Source of the DNA: Symsagittifera roscoffensis
Lineage: Eukaryota > Xenacoelomorpha > Acoela > Convolutidae
Reading direction: 5' to 3'
NCBI RefSeq assembly: GCF_963678635.1
Contig: NC_087063.1
Span: 6,792,386 to 6,856,385 of the forward strand
Length of the DNA stretch: 64,000 nt
The stretch's first letter is position 1; every line of letters begins with the position of its first letter. The notes below the pieces were generated by a model, which worked only from the letters and a program-made list of their open reading frames with translations, was not told the origin of the DNA and did not search any database. Below, piece by piece: positions 11,941 to 24,800 of this stretch. Position numbers and translations under genes: made by a program.

Positions 11941-11951
11941 AGGGAGAGGGT
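11941..11951 (+). other. Polypurine tract and possible 3' LTR start
   Basis: AGGGAGAGGG is followed at 11951 by TGGACCACTG, the arrangement expected at a retroelement 3' LTR. A TATA-like AAATATATATA lies near 12040. No second LTR copy is available (the 5' side is in or beyond the gap), so the LTR end is not defined. Confidence 0.4.
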
Positions 11952-12700
11952 GGACCACTGTATGTCTAAAACTCAAAGTTTTAGTTCGTTGTTTAATTTT
12001 TAAATTACGATTTAAAATTGTTATTTGAGTGAAAGTGTTGAAATATATATACAGTTGCTTGAGTTCAGTCAATTTATATATATTGAGTTCATTCTGGCGC
12101 CATTGGTGCTGGTCAAGTGCTTGGTGCCGTTTGATTAGTACCTGCCTGTGGTGGTCGCGTACACTTGACATCTGAAACATTTGAAGTTTTATTGAGTTAC
12201 GAGTTCAGTTATTGATCATCGTTGGAAATTTACAGTTTTGAATTCACTGTTTTTACACTGAATTCACTGTTTTCACAGTATTGAACTCACTGTTTTCGCG
12301 CTAGTTTTTCAAATTCCGCGGAGCCACCGAGCACTACCATCAGCTTAATTGTCACTGGAATGGTTCTACTTTTCAGCTAAAATTTCAAGTCATTAGTAAC
12401 TTGAAAACCATCTACAAATGAAAATTAATTATGAACTGATACTCATTAACTGCTTTTCAGTAATATTAAGAGAAGATTCGGTCGCGATTAGGCTTTTGGG
12501 GCCGAAGCTAATACAAGTAAAAAAGAACAAATATGTCAATTTGTGTTTTGAGTTAACCTCAGGCAACCTCTAACTTTCAAACTGCTATGCCAGCTCATCG
12601 TTTCGGTCCTATTTTGGCATTTCTCTATAGGTTTGAAAATTATTAGTTGCGGTTTGTTTGGAAAAACTGCTCAGTTCATTCGGTTTTGTTTCTAATTCAG
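11952..12700. other. Possible LTR then host intron sequence
   Basis: No coding region. Contains a tandem GAATTCACTGTTTT-like motif three times (about 12239-12297). A pyrimidine-rich TTTCTAATTCAG acceptor closes it at 12700. Confidence 0.4.
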
Positions 12701-12826
12701 GTGACGACCAAGGTGTTCTTGAGTCCTTCAGAAGCGCAAAAATTAAAGACATGCAGAATACCATCCCTGTTTGACTCGGCTGGCTTCAGGGCAATCTTCA
12801 TAAGCCTGTGTCTCGGAGTTTCGGCG
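12701..12826 (+). CDS. Host gene predicted exon (1 of 5 seen)
   Basis: It follows TTTCTAATTCAG and gives 42 codons ending in a hydrophobic segment (FRAIFISLCLGVSA). Donor GTTAGC is weak. The open frame continues past the donor to a stop at 12892, so this could also be a terminal exon or a false exon. Confidence 0.35.
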
Positions 12827-15800
12827 GTTAGCTGGTTTCAAACTAATGAATCACGAGATCCTTTAATTTCTTTGGGCCCAAAAATAATCTAAAAAAAAAA
12901 ATAAATGAATCATTGGTTGCTTGCCTATCATTTTTTTTCGAGTTTCTTAAAGTCTACGTAAGATCAAAAGCGCAATTTTGATCTTCATCAGATTCTAAGC
13001 GCCTCAAAAAACCGTAGGGAACGCAATGATTCTTTAAGATTTGAGTTTATTGCTTTAGTGCCAAAAGAAATTTGTGGTACAAAATCAACCAGAAACTGCT
13101 TCTTTCAAACCGAAATATGTTTTGAGATAAAATCTATAGCTGAAACACTTTTTTGTTATGTTCGAAAATTGAAGCCATTATATGCAAACTCGGTGCATCA
13201 TTTTTTGTCTAAAATTGAAAAATTTTTTAAAAAATGAACATTTTAAGGTGAAACCAAACGCAATCTCTTGGAAATTGCTCTGTTTCAGCTCACAAAAAGT
13301 TCCGTTTTTCAAACTTGCGTAAAAACTGCACCATCCTATCACAAACTTTTTTCATGCCTAACTTCCATCAGAAAAGAAAAAAGAAAAAGAAAAATTTACA
13401 AAGAAAAATTATATTATAATAGTAGGTCTCAATTTGGTTTTTTTTCTATTATTAAAGATTCTTTCATTAATTGTTCTTGAGTTTTTATTAGCCCAATGCT
13501 AATTTTTGAATTTCGATAGTTTGTTCAAATACAAGTCACTAATATTCTTTCCTTTTCCTTGCATTCATGACTCTTCTCCAACTGTGTGATGACAATGTTT
13601 TCAATTCAGCTAGCTGGGTTCGCCATCTGCCATTACTACGTGTTCGCCTACTATTTCCAGTTGGGCTGCAGGTACCTTGACGCCAACATGGACTCAACTG
13701 TACTCGGTTGGTATTGTTATTCATTCTATTCTCAGTATCTTCAGCATGTTTTGCTGGAAATTACGTGACACAAATGAGAATTTGTAATCTGGACTTGTTT
13801 TTGAAAGTCACTGACAACGTCTAAAATTTATTAGTGAGGATTGTTCGCAATCGTCTAAAAACTTTTCGCACTGAGTTTTTCATCTGAAATTGAGTAGCGA
13901 TACGTCTGAAAAGAGTTTGCCATGATCTCGAAAATATGCCTGGACAGTCTCGACTCAAGTCACGGAGCGGGAAGTTTTGACCTCTAAAAAAACGAAAAGC
14001 AAGAAAAGCAAGAGCTCCTACCCAGGCTCCACGCAAAAAAAATCCCAAAAAATCCTAGTCTAAAAAACGAACAATTTGAAAAGTCTGATAGCTACGCAAG
14101 AGTGGAAAAGCCCTTGACAGCTTGCAAGTGGGTAGCCCATTCTCCACGCGAACAAAAAAATTTAAAAAGTGTTTTCAGTCTTAAAAAATTTGAATTTTTA
14201 AATCATTGGACAAAGCTAGAATGAAATATTTCTTGACCGTTTGTTAGTGAGTTAACGACAAAAATTTCAAAATTAATGAAAAAAATGATTTTTAAAAATT
14301 TTTTCATAACTTTAATAAAAAAAGTATGCTCGGATGCTCGCAACAGTCTGTGCTTTTTGTGCAGAATGTGAGGTTTCGGTTTTAGCTTAAAAAATGAAAT
14401 AAAATAGAAAACATTTTGAAAATTGGACCAGCCGTGTTCTGGTTGTGCTATCTTGTCTCTATCTCATCATGAAAAGAAAGTGATTTCAGCGTGTTATGAG
14501 TCACAGACGACCTTCATCTACCTCCTCTCATTCATCCCGGCTGTGACATTCATGATCGCCACCATCATACTGTGAGTTCAAAAAAACAGATCTTTTTTCC
14601 TTATACAGCCTAAAATTGTAATCTTGAAATAGTTTTGCACTGTAATGAAACTCTTCAATGATTTTCTGTTTGTAATGAAAACAAGACTGCTCGTGAATCA
14701 GGGCAAAGTCCTGAATTTTCCGACTGAACTTTGAGGCCGTTCTATTATAAAAATGTTTAAAAAACTGTTTAAAAAATTCTGTTAAAAACTGTAAACAACT
14801 GGAGCAAAACTTCAAAAAACGTTTATAATCTCTCGTGTTCTGATAATAAGAACAAATGGTTTTGGCGTCATTCAAATTTGGATCGAATTAAGCAGCTGCT
14901 TTTGTGTGTTGTCAGAACGTGACATCTCGCAATAAATATACCAAATTTGCGATATTAGCAATGCCAAATCTCATATTTTATAACATACAAACACAGGTAG
15001 GAAATTGAACTATATTGGAGCTCCGGGCATCATTCTTTTCTAAGTGGCATTAAAAAAATTCAGTCAAAAATTCGTATTCAAAAAAGAATTTGATTGAATA
15101 CAAAAGGTAACCCAAGCAAAAAGTTTTCGTAATTTCATCAAAAAATGTTGAATATCAGTACTGCTCGTATATCAAGGCAAAGCCGGAATTGATACGACTG
15201 TCCAGGGGCGGATTTAGGGGGGCGGGGGGGGGGGGGCGGACGCCTTTCTCCCTTCAGGGATTCGAACCCCTGCCAACCCAAAGGGTCCCCCCTTTGGTAC
15301 TTTTAAAGAAATCCATTTTTGGCCGACCGACCCTAAAATTTTTCTAAAGGTGCCTTGGGCGCCAATATATACTAAATTTAAGGGGGGAGCGAGTAGTATG
15401 CATATAGTGCACTAGGATCGGGGGGGGGGGGTTGTCATACATGGATGACCATTAGGTATAAATCATAATGGTCACCATGTATTAAATGATCAGCAATGGT
15501 CACCATGTAATAATCCTAATTGTCACCATGTATAATTTTATACCTAATGGTCACTATGTAAAAATCCTAATTGTCACCATGTATAATTTTATACCTAATA
15601 GTCCTCATGTAAAACTTCGGTATATTATTGAGTATTCCCACTGAACGTTGTGGAAACGGGAATGGAATTAGGTTTTGGTCGGTGCATGTTTTCCCTTCGA
15701 AAGTTTGGGGGTATTGGTTTGTTTACATGTAAAATGACGTTATATACCTATTATATGCGACCAAACTATCTGGTATATAGGAAAGCACAAGATTTTGGCA

Positions 15801-18800
15801 GCGTAGCTTAACTGTTGTCTGCGGTGACCGATTTCCTTCAAAAATGCATGTTTTATTGCTGAATCTCGAAGAAAGGAAAATTCGTCAAGTGCGGCGGCCG
15901 CCACCTCTATTTAGGCAAAAATCAATTTGACCAAAATAAGAATGAAAAATTACTTTAAGCCAAATGAAGCTAAAAAATAAGGAAAAATTACGAAACACTG
16001 AAAACTCTAAAATAATGAAATTGGCTTGAAAATTTCGACATTTCCATTTTCCGTGTCTACAGGAGACTGAAAAATAAACGTCTGAAATCTATGACAAAAG
16101 CTTTGATTTTATAGAAAGATTGATAGAGCTAAAAGGTTGAAGTGTCTAAAGATCTTGAAAAACGAGAACACTGATGAAAGCCAAAAGTGCCCATTAATTT
16201 TGCTGCAATCATTTCTAAGACTTGTACCTAACTTGTTACTATAAAATTGAAGTGGAACAAAATTTCTTGGGGTCCGAGTAGAGGAAAACGCATGGCGCTC
16301 GACTCTCAGCCGAAAGGCGGCGTTTCGAAACCCGTCCGGAAATTGTACTGAAAGGAGGCAACAGTTGCTGGTATGGTGATATCCCCCCATAGATCGATTT
16401 TGTACTTTTTTTCTCACTTTGATAAAAAGCTTAACTTCTCGAATTACTGCTATTCAGTTAACAATTGGGTAAAATTTCAACTACTAAAAGAATGTATTGT
16501 TCAAAATTAAATTGTAAAATGTATAAATCAACCATATTAAATGGTTAGTTAATGGGTAAGCATGTGAGTTAGGAAACGTTTCAAAACATGATCAGTTATG
16601 TAAACAAAATCAGAAGCATCACCATTAAAGTTTTTATCAAAAATCAAATGTGCAATATAAATACAAAAAGAACCGCACATGGTAGAGTTTGAGTCTTGCA
16701 TGGGAAAGTTTGTCATCAATTCAGTCACCTGATGAAAATTCTCGTTCAATCGTTTATACAGATTGGTGTACTGCCAAAGAGGAAGACCGAGAGGATCAGC
16801 GAAGTATAAAACATTTCTTCTGTTGCATATCACAATCCAATGTGTCCCCGGAGAATCTGATTTTGAAGTGTTCACAATCATAAAGATATTGTTTGGGACG
16901 AGAGGTGGAAAATTGTCGGCTGCAAATACTCCAAAAAACTTATATTTCAGATGTTTACAATTCTGAATGAGGTCCTGCAACTGGGTTTCATCCATTTTCA
17001 GACTGTCGAAATGGGAAGGACGTTCTTTGTGACTTTGCGGTCGGAGGTAATAAATACATTGGATGAGCGTATACCCCAAACAAAAATTTCCAGGTTTGCT
17101 GTCAAAGCGTTTGAGAATTGAAGATCGAGTGAAACTGAGCAGTTAGTAAGTTCTGGATGCAAGAAGTCATGAGCTGCCTGCTGTGTGCTAGTGAGATCAA
17201 AACACATAATAAAGTGCTGTTGGTAGTTATCCAGAGTGATTCCCAGCCCGCAGTGCAACAAACCCAGCGCTGATAGTGTGTTGAAGAAGAGACGTTTATG
17301 ATCTTGTGTACTGATTGGTGTAATTGCTATTGGTAAACCATTTCGTCTCAAAGTAACTTGCTCCAATCCAAATTTTTGATAATGAAAAGGATTCGTTCGG
17401 TTTGTTCCTAGAAATGCATTATTTGTGTTCAATGCTATGATAATTTGTCTCACCGGTTCACGAGCAAAAATATCTTCCTGTTGCCAGCTGCGCTGACCAG
17501 CTGTTGCAAGAAATGTTTTTGTAATTTCTTCTTGATATGGGTAGTTCGCAGGAGTTTTGAGCAAAGTTGATTCAATGGCAGAGAGCACATGGTCAGTCAC
17601 AGTCATTTTTCTAACATATAGGTTCGCTTCGAGTATTTGCAGCTTGTAATGCTTGGCAGCATCTTCCGATATAATGAGAAAGTCTTCATGAGAACGTCTG
17701 TAGGAAAGTCTGAGGGTAACACCGCTCAACAAATGCTTGTCACATGTGAAAAAATCAACTCCAGCGGGTCCATAGAACCAAATTTCCCTCGATTCACGGA
17801 CCAGTTCTCGTTGAGATGTGAAATCAGCTGCATCGATTGCAGCGGGATTGTTTTCAAAACGATATCCCTGACACTTAAGCCATGAGTCCTTGGCTCCTTT
17901 GCTGTTAGAAAATTCTGTTCCAATAAAGCTTTTATGCGCAAAATTACTATTGGCATTTGAGATTTTGAGTCCATTAGCAGAGAGGGTACAGTCAGAGAAA
18001 AGGGAATACAGGGAGTTGTTTACAAGGAACGGTGAATCAGACACAGTAGCATCAGTGTTGTCGTATCGCAGATCAGCTCCATTTGATTGCGTTACTTTGC
18101 ATCGTATTTCCAAATAAATTTTTTGCAGGTCAACAAAATTATTACGGTCACCGGTGATTTCAAATTCAAGCATTGGTCCATTGGGTGAATAGACAGGTCC
18201 AATTTTTTGATCAAAAGCGTTTTCAAAAGTAATCAAAAGAGGTTGTTTTTCAAACAAATCCAGAGAGCTATGGGTAGCTTCATTGGGTAACAAATTAGCG
18301 ATCATTTTTTATGTTTGAGAAAAAATCTGCTCGACTTCTCACTGGTCTGGTTTTTCTTCGAATGGTTGTTTTTCTTTTTCGAGCCCCTACTGACCTTCTT
18401 CTTCGTAATCCATTCATTGGTGTCTTTCGACGACGACGTCTACCACCACCGAGTTGTTTTCTTGCAGTTTTTGTGACAGTGTTTTTCAATGCTTGTTTAG
18501 GAGACTTCTTTTTCATAGCGACATCAATTAGTTCTGGCGCTGCACTCATCAAAAGTTCTCTGCCCAGTTTTTTCGCAGCCGGTAGAATAACCCGTCGTGC
18601 AAACGGTATAGCAACACGACCAATACCAGCAGCCAAAGCGCCAAATCCACTGCCGCGTTGTCGGTAGTGTCCAGAGAAATGAGGAAGTGAAGCTTGCTTT
18701 GCATAATATTGTTCCATTGGTTTTCAATCAAAGCGCTTGAATTTTAGAGTCAACACAACTTTACCAGTTCCTGCAAAGGGCACTAGTCTTCCAGTTTCTG

Positions 18801-21800
18801 TGCGCAACTGTACCGATATTGATTGTACAGATGAAGTGAATAATTTTTTGTAGTCTAAATTAGTGAAGTTTTTTCGATGATTAGGTTCAATGCTGCAGGC
18901 ACTACCGTTTTTGATGCGTCTATTTGAATCAATGACGCGTAGCAATGGGGCCTTTGCATCACCAACAGTTTGGTATTGAATAATGTCAATATAGACAAAA
19001 ATTAGACTTGTCCCACTTGATAAGTCATATGGGAAATGAGATTCGTACAGTTCGTTTCCCTCATAAGATGCATCGAAGGAGGGTATCATTTTGTAACCAA
19101 TGTGATATTCACCGTTCTCAGCAAGCTTTGCATTGTAGCCTAACAGACTGGGTATTTGGGGACTTGGGAATGAGATTCCTTCATTTGCGTTCATCCAAAT
19201 ACTCATGCTATTCGTGATTTCTTGAGGACTCGCATCAAAATGAATTTTGTCTTTGAGTTTTGTTTTTATCTCATTAATCAATTGTTCTATAAAAGTGTAC
19301 TCTCCTGATTTGATATAAACTTTTTCGCCATAGTAGGGTCTGGAAATTGTATTCCGATTGCCAGCGTTGGATTTACTGGCTACTACTTCGGATGCTCTGA
19401 AGTACGTAAATTCCTCATCAGTAACATTGTTTAATTTTGTGGGGAAAATTATTTCTGAGAGAGCAACTCTCCAATCTCCGTCTAAAGCTATTTCTTCTTT
19501 ACAAAAATTTCTAAAACTGGCCAAAGTGTTGTCTGGGAAATAATCCATTGAAGCTGTTGAAATCAAATGTACAGTAAACTCATCACTGCCCATTTTCGTT
19601 ATAATCAGCTTTGTTTCCAATTAAACTAAGTTCTTTTTCATAAAATTTTCCGCTGATTTCTTCCTTTTCCGCATCAATGAGACTGTATGTTGGAGGGTTT
19701 ACAGTAGGAATGGCAACTATTTCAAAAACTTCGTCTGTAAAAATCTGCTTGTAACCTTTTCTAAAAGGCAAGTCAGTCTTCGCTATTCGCACATAGTCAC
19801 CAACATAAAATTTTGGTTTCTGTACCAACTTCGATGAACTGTTTGCAATTAATGAAACTAAAGCAGGTACATGTTTTCTTGTGACCTTGTTTGGAGCCAA
19901 TTTTGTTACTCTATTAACGCGTGAGTTAATCGTTTGAACAAAACTTTGTAATTTTTCAATATAACTGTAAGTCCATTCAAACTCCAAGTATTTGTACATA
20001 ATACTTTTCAGCGATCGAATGTTTCTTTCGGCAAACGCTGATTTTTTTTCACTGTGAGTATTGTATTTGATGATTTCTCGTTTAGTACATAACTTTTCGA
20101 ACTCTCCTTTAAACTCGGTGCCTTTGTCAACCCAAACTTTTTTTGGTTGTTTTGTTTTGATCATTTTTTTGAAAGCTTCGGTTGTTTCCTTAGCATATTT
20201 GGTCTTCAGGGGTTCCACTCGTAAGTAGCGAGAGAGACAATCGACAGCAACTAACAAATATCGTACCCCTCGGTTATATTTAGCCAATTTATCAACATAA
20301 GCCAAGTCAAGAGACCAAATTTCGTTGATATCGTTAACAATCACTTTTAGCCGAGGATATGTTTTACGAAACAATCCATACTTTGTATGTGATGATTGAG
20401 ATCTCAGAAAATTTCTAACTTTTTTTGGTGAGAGTTGACTAGCATTTGTTAAATTTTTAACGCTACCAAATGCAGCTGGACCTTTCGTGTAGAGTAATTT
20501 GAGTTTCTTTTCTTCACTGATAGTAGGATTTCCATTCTTTTGTTGACGTCGTCGCAAACGATTCTTTACTGCTTTCATAGTTTTTATCATCGTCGTCATC
20601 GTCGTCGTTGGTGGTGGGGAAAAATTCTTTTTTCTGGGTTTTTCTTGTGTCAGATTGCTTGGTTCTGGGTTTGAGAGTTGTCGATCGAGTCTTCGAAGAG
20701 GAGGGTTTTGATCTCTTCGAGTCCTCAGTTGTCGGGTTGTCGTCGGAGACGAAGGAGGAAGAAGTTGAGAAGGGCTTAGCTGCTTCGCTCTTAAGCGAGC
20801 GGAGAATCTGTTTGGCATAAGTGTTGGACACTAAGCTAGGATCAAGATTCAGTTCTTTCAAAATTTGTGGATAAAAAACACCCTCAAGTTTTTTTGTGTT
20901 TTGCTGTGTATCGTACAAAAAAGATTCAATTTTAACGAGTGTTGATTTTCCTTGAATTAAAACATATCCGTCAACGTCTAAAGTCAAGGATTCAACTTTG
21001 AACAACTGCTTTAGCACGATGTTTGCCCTTTCCAATTTATTAGCTTCCAATAGCTCTTGAATGGATTCCATAACCTTTCGAAACACTTCAGCGGTTTTTC
21101 CATTACTTTTTTCATCGTTTTTTTCTGTTCTCTTTGAGCTTGTCTGCTGCAGTGAATTGTTTGATTCAAAATTTTTTTCTGCTTCATCATCACCATCATC
21201 ACTGAAATTAGTAAGTGCAGATAAATTTCTTTTTCGGTGCAGATTTGGTACTACATTATTAGGGGTTAAAGGAATAGGAGATGTTGGGTTTAATGGTGGT
21301 GGAGAGTCACGGCTGATATTTCGTTCTCGAAATCGTTGTATGTAATTGAGTTGAGATGATTTGTCGTTAATTAATGGATTATGAAGGATTTGAGATTGTG
21401 GTGCAGTTTTTTCATCTGGAGCATATGTTTTTCGAGGAATGAGGATGAATTCTTCAGCATACATGCCTGAGGTTCTAGTTTTTTAGGTAAATGTAACACG
21501 ATTCTCCGATTGATTTAACCAGTGAAATATTGTTTGCCAAAACTTTTCGTTTTTCTCGGATACTAAACTTAGGGTCAACAATTTTTCCAAATGGTATTTT
21601 CTTACTCTCGATGAAACTTTTGTTAGCTGGAACATGTCCCAGAAAAACATTCACAAAACAATCGCAAAGAAATCTAATAAAATTTGAATCAGCTCCTGTC
21701 AAAATTGATCTACAATGGCGACTATTGAGCATTTGCTTCAATATACATAATTCTTTCTCTTTCATTTTCAAGAGATGTGATAACTGCTTTTGAGGATGGT

Positions 21801-24800
21801 AAATAGAAAATGGTTGGTGATGGTGGAACTATGTTTGACGAATAACGAAGACATTCTGAAGTTTTGGGATCCAAGTCTATCAACAGATGACCGAAATCTT
21901 CTTTCGTTGCCAACTGATACGCATGACGGAGGAATTTTGCATTATTCAACTGTCTGCCTAAATAATCAATTTGTTGAATGTCTCGAGGTGATTTGAACAA
22001 AATTAAGTGAGTTGTATTCAAATCTATTGTACGTGATTGCTTACTTTGCTGAAATAAATTGTGCTTGACATAAATAACATGAACGTTTTTATGTCGGCCT
22101 GCTGTAGCTAATTTAACAAAATCTTTTTCATTAAAAATTTCTTCACAGGTATCATCAAAGACAATCATACAATCCCGTAAGTTATTAACAATTTCAAAGC
22201 TGGACAATTTTATAAATTCAATATCAAATTTGTTGTGAGAAACAAAGGAACGGTATTTGGGTTGATCGTGAAGATAAAAATAAAATATCTTGTTATATGA
22301 TGGATAGAATGTACCTTTGAGAAACATTTGAAAAATTAAATCAGTTTTGCCAGATCCCGAGGGACCTGAAACGGACATAAACAGACGATCTTTTGTTGAA
22401 ATGATCTTATTCATTATTATAACTTGGGATTGGGTAACATGTAACCAACTGTACTGGATAGTATTGAAAGCCAAATGGCAGTCTCGTCACAACTAAGATT
22501 GTAAAAAGACAATTTTGAAATAGATAAAGAGAGCAAAATGAAAATGAAACAGACTTGCGTGAAAAAGACAACTTCTGCAGACGGAAGAGAAACAGAATTA
22601 CAAAATTTCCAAGATCTGTTTTCGTGAGATAAAGACTTTTCGGCAACACCAATGTCAACAAAGTCGCAATCATTGTTCTCGACAGTGGTGGTTTCTTCAA
22701 TTTCCATGTTTACTGGAAGACCTTTTTTGCTTATTTGTATCAAGGTTGATAGTTACAACTGCATACCAATCGCCTTTTTTTCTCTCTGATCTATTGCCGT
22801 TTGGTTTGTATTTTATTATATATCTTGCTATGTTTTTGTCTGTCAGAAGTATCCGAACAATTTTTTCTACGTTTCCGGTACTGATTTCGTCTAATAACTC
22901 TTTTGGTAAATTATCACCTGTTAAACTCACATTTTGTGTGTTTTCTTTTGGCAAAAATATTTTTTTGAAATTTTGAATTTTCAAACACGACATGTTAGCA
23001 ACTAGTAATCACACAAGATCAAAAGAAAATGAAGACAATCAATAAATATATTTATTATGATTCACAAAACTTGGTATATGTATGTGATTCGTCATTTCGG
23101 TTCAACAGGCAAATCAACTCCTCGTTCAATGAAGAAAAACTCATATTTTGTGAATTTGTCATGGTTACAATTAGATTTGAACTTTACAACAAAATGAGCA
23201 GCAACTCTGATAGTGGCTTGAACTAAATGTATTTCCTCAACGTTATCAGTTTTGACTAATTCTTTCAGTTCAACTGGAAGCTGATGGTCATGCAAATGGA
23301 TTTGTCTTCTCTCTCCCAGCTGAGGTTGAAGCCCTTCCAGGTTGAGATTGAACAACGGAATTGACTGGCGAAATTCCTGGAGTCTGGACATTGTACAGGT
23401 GAAAGTAGTCAAGAACTGTAAAAAATTTCCGTAAATTGTCGATTTCGATATCGTTCAGTGTAATTTGTTCGAGTTTTTGCAGGAGAGGTTTTCCTCGACA
23501 ATCTAATATGCCTGTCCGCGTAAGAGTAACTTTAATTCTTGGTGTTGAATTGTTTTCAGGACTCTGATTAGTCATTGAAGCGTAAACCAACAAATTTGGA
23601 GATAAGGTTGTTTGCATCATTGGACAGTTCATTTTGTAACCAATCGAAAAAAACTTTGGATTTTCTACGGGTACAATGCTTTAATAATTGATGTGAGGGA
23701 AGTAAATGAGAATGTCGTTTGCAAATATGTTTTTCTTGACCCAATAACTGTTCAATCTTTGGGCAGCCAAAATCTTCCAAATTTGTCACGGGTAATTTCA
23801 AGTATTCAGCTAGTAAAACAGATTTTTGTGTACCTTTAGCAAAAAAATGGGAATTTGGGTTCCTCAAACGAATGCTGTCAAAAATTTGATCCAAGTATGA
23901 GTAAGGGTATTCACCTTCGTCCCAACGAAGCCCGTGTAGAAATTTAGATACCCAATTGTACGCTTTTTTCTCTTCTTTTGATAAATTGTTGAATTGGACT
24001 GGTGGCAGAAAATGAATTGTATCAATTGTATTAGCAGAGCAAACGGAAAGTTCCTTTATGATCAAAGGTTTCTTGCCACATTTAAATCCCTCAATATCTA
24101 AAATAATGAGATGATTGAAAAACAATTTTTTAGTTTTCTTTCTTTGGGTTAACATGACTTTCACTCAACATTCCAACAAACGAAATAACTTTGGTTTGAA
24201 TGCTTTAAGAAATAAGCAAAACGCAATACCTGTCACGTGACCCAGGTAACAGTTTTTTATTGGACAAGGCAAAACATAAGTGTACCCAGGACCGGTATGA
24301 TTTTTTTCTTGCAAATATCCCGCTGCGTCATGCAATATAGCATGTATTCTAAGAAATTTGAAATGTTTCAAGTGTTTGTCGAGCGACGAATTGTCTATTC
24401 CAATTAAACCACCATATGGTCTGTTTTTCAAAACAAAATCCAAATTAATATCAGCATCCAAATACAAACAAGTGGCTAAAAAATACTGAAATCTGACTGA
24501 TTTGTCTGGATATTGTGATTTTAAGTCTATAAAAATTTCATGAATGAGTTTTAAATCGAAAGTTGAAATCATGTTTACTGAACTCAATATAATAAAAATG
24601 GAATAATGAAAAGTATCAATTAAAACTTAACTTTCTCTTCAACAATAAATTTCACAAATAGCACATCAGTATCTACATCAAGTTTTCCATATCCACTTGT
24701 CAAAATATCCATTATTTTGCAAAAAGCGGCAGAATGGGGTCCATTAATTAAACTTTCAAATCTTTTCAAAGTTTCTGTATTCATCTCATCTGTTTGAACA

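Noticed and set aside
15392-15653. CRISPR-like array suggested by spaced GGTCACCAT words
   Set aside because: Spacing is short and irregular, the spacers are themselves repeated, and the array is part of inverted Polinton termini in a eukaryote.
16109-16417. 102-codon minus frame between Polinton left TIR and protease
   Set aside because: No domain, irregular composition, no counterpart in the usual Polinton gene set; likely chance.
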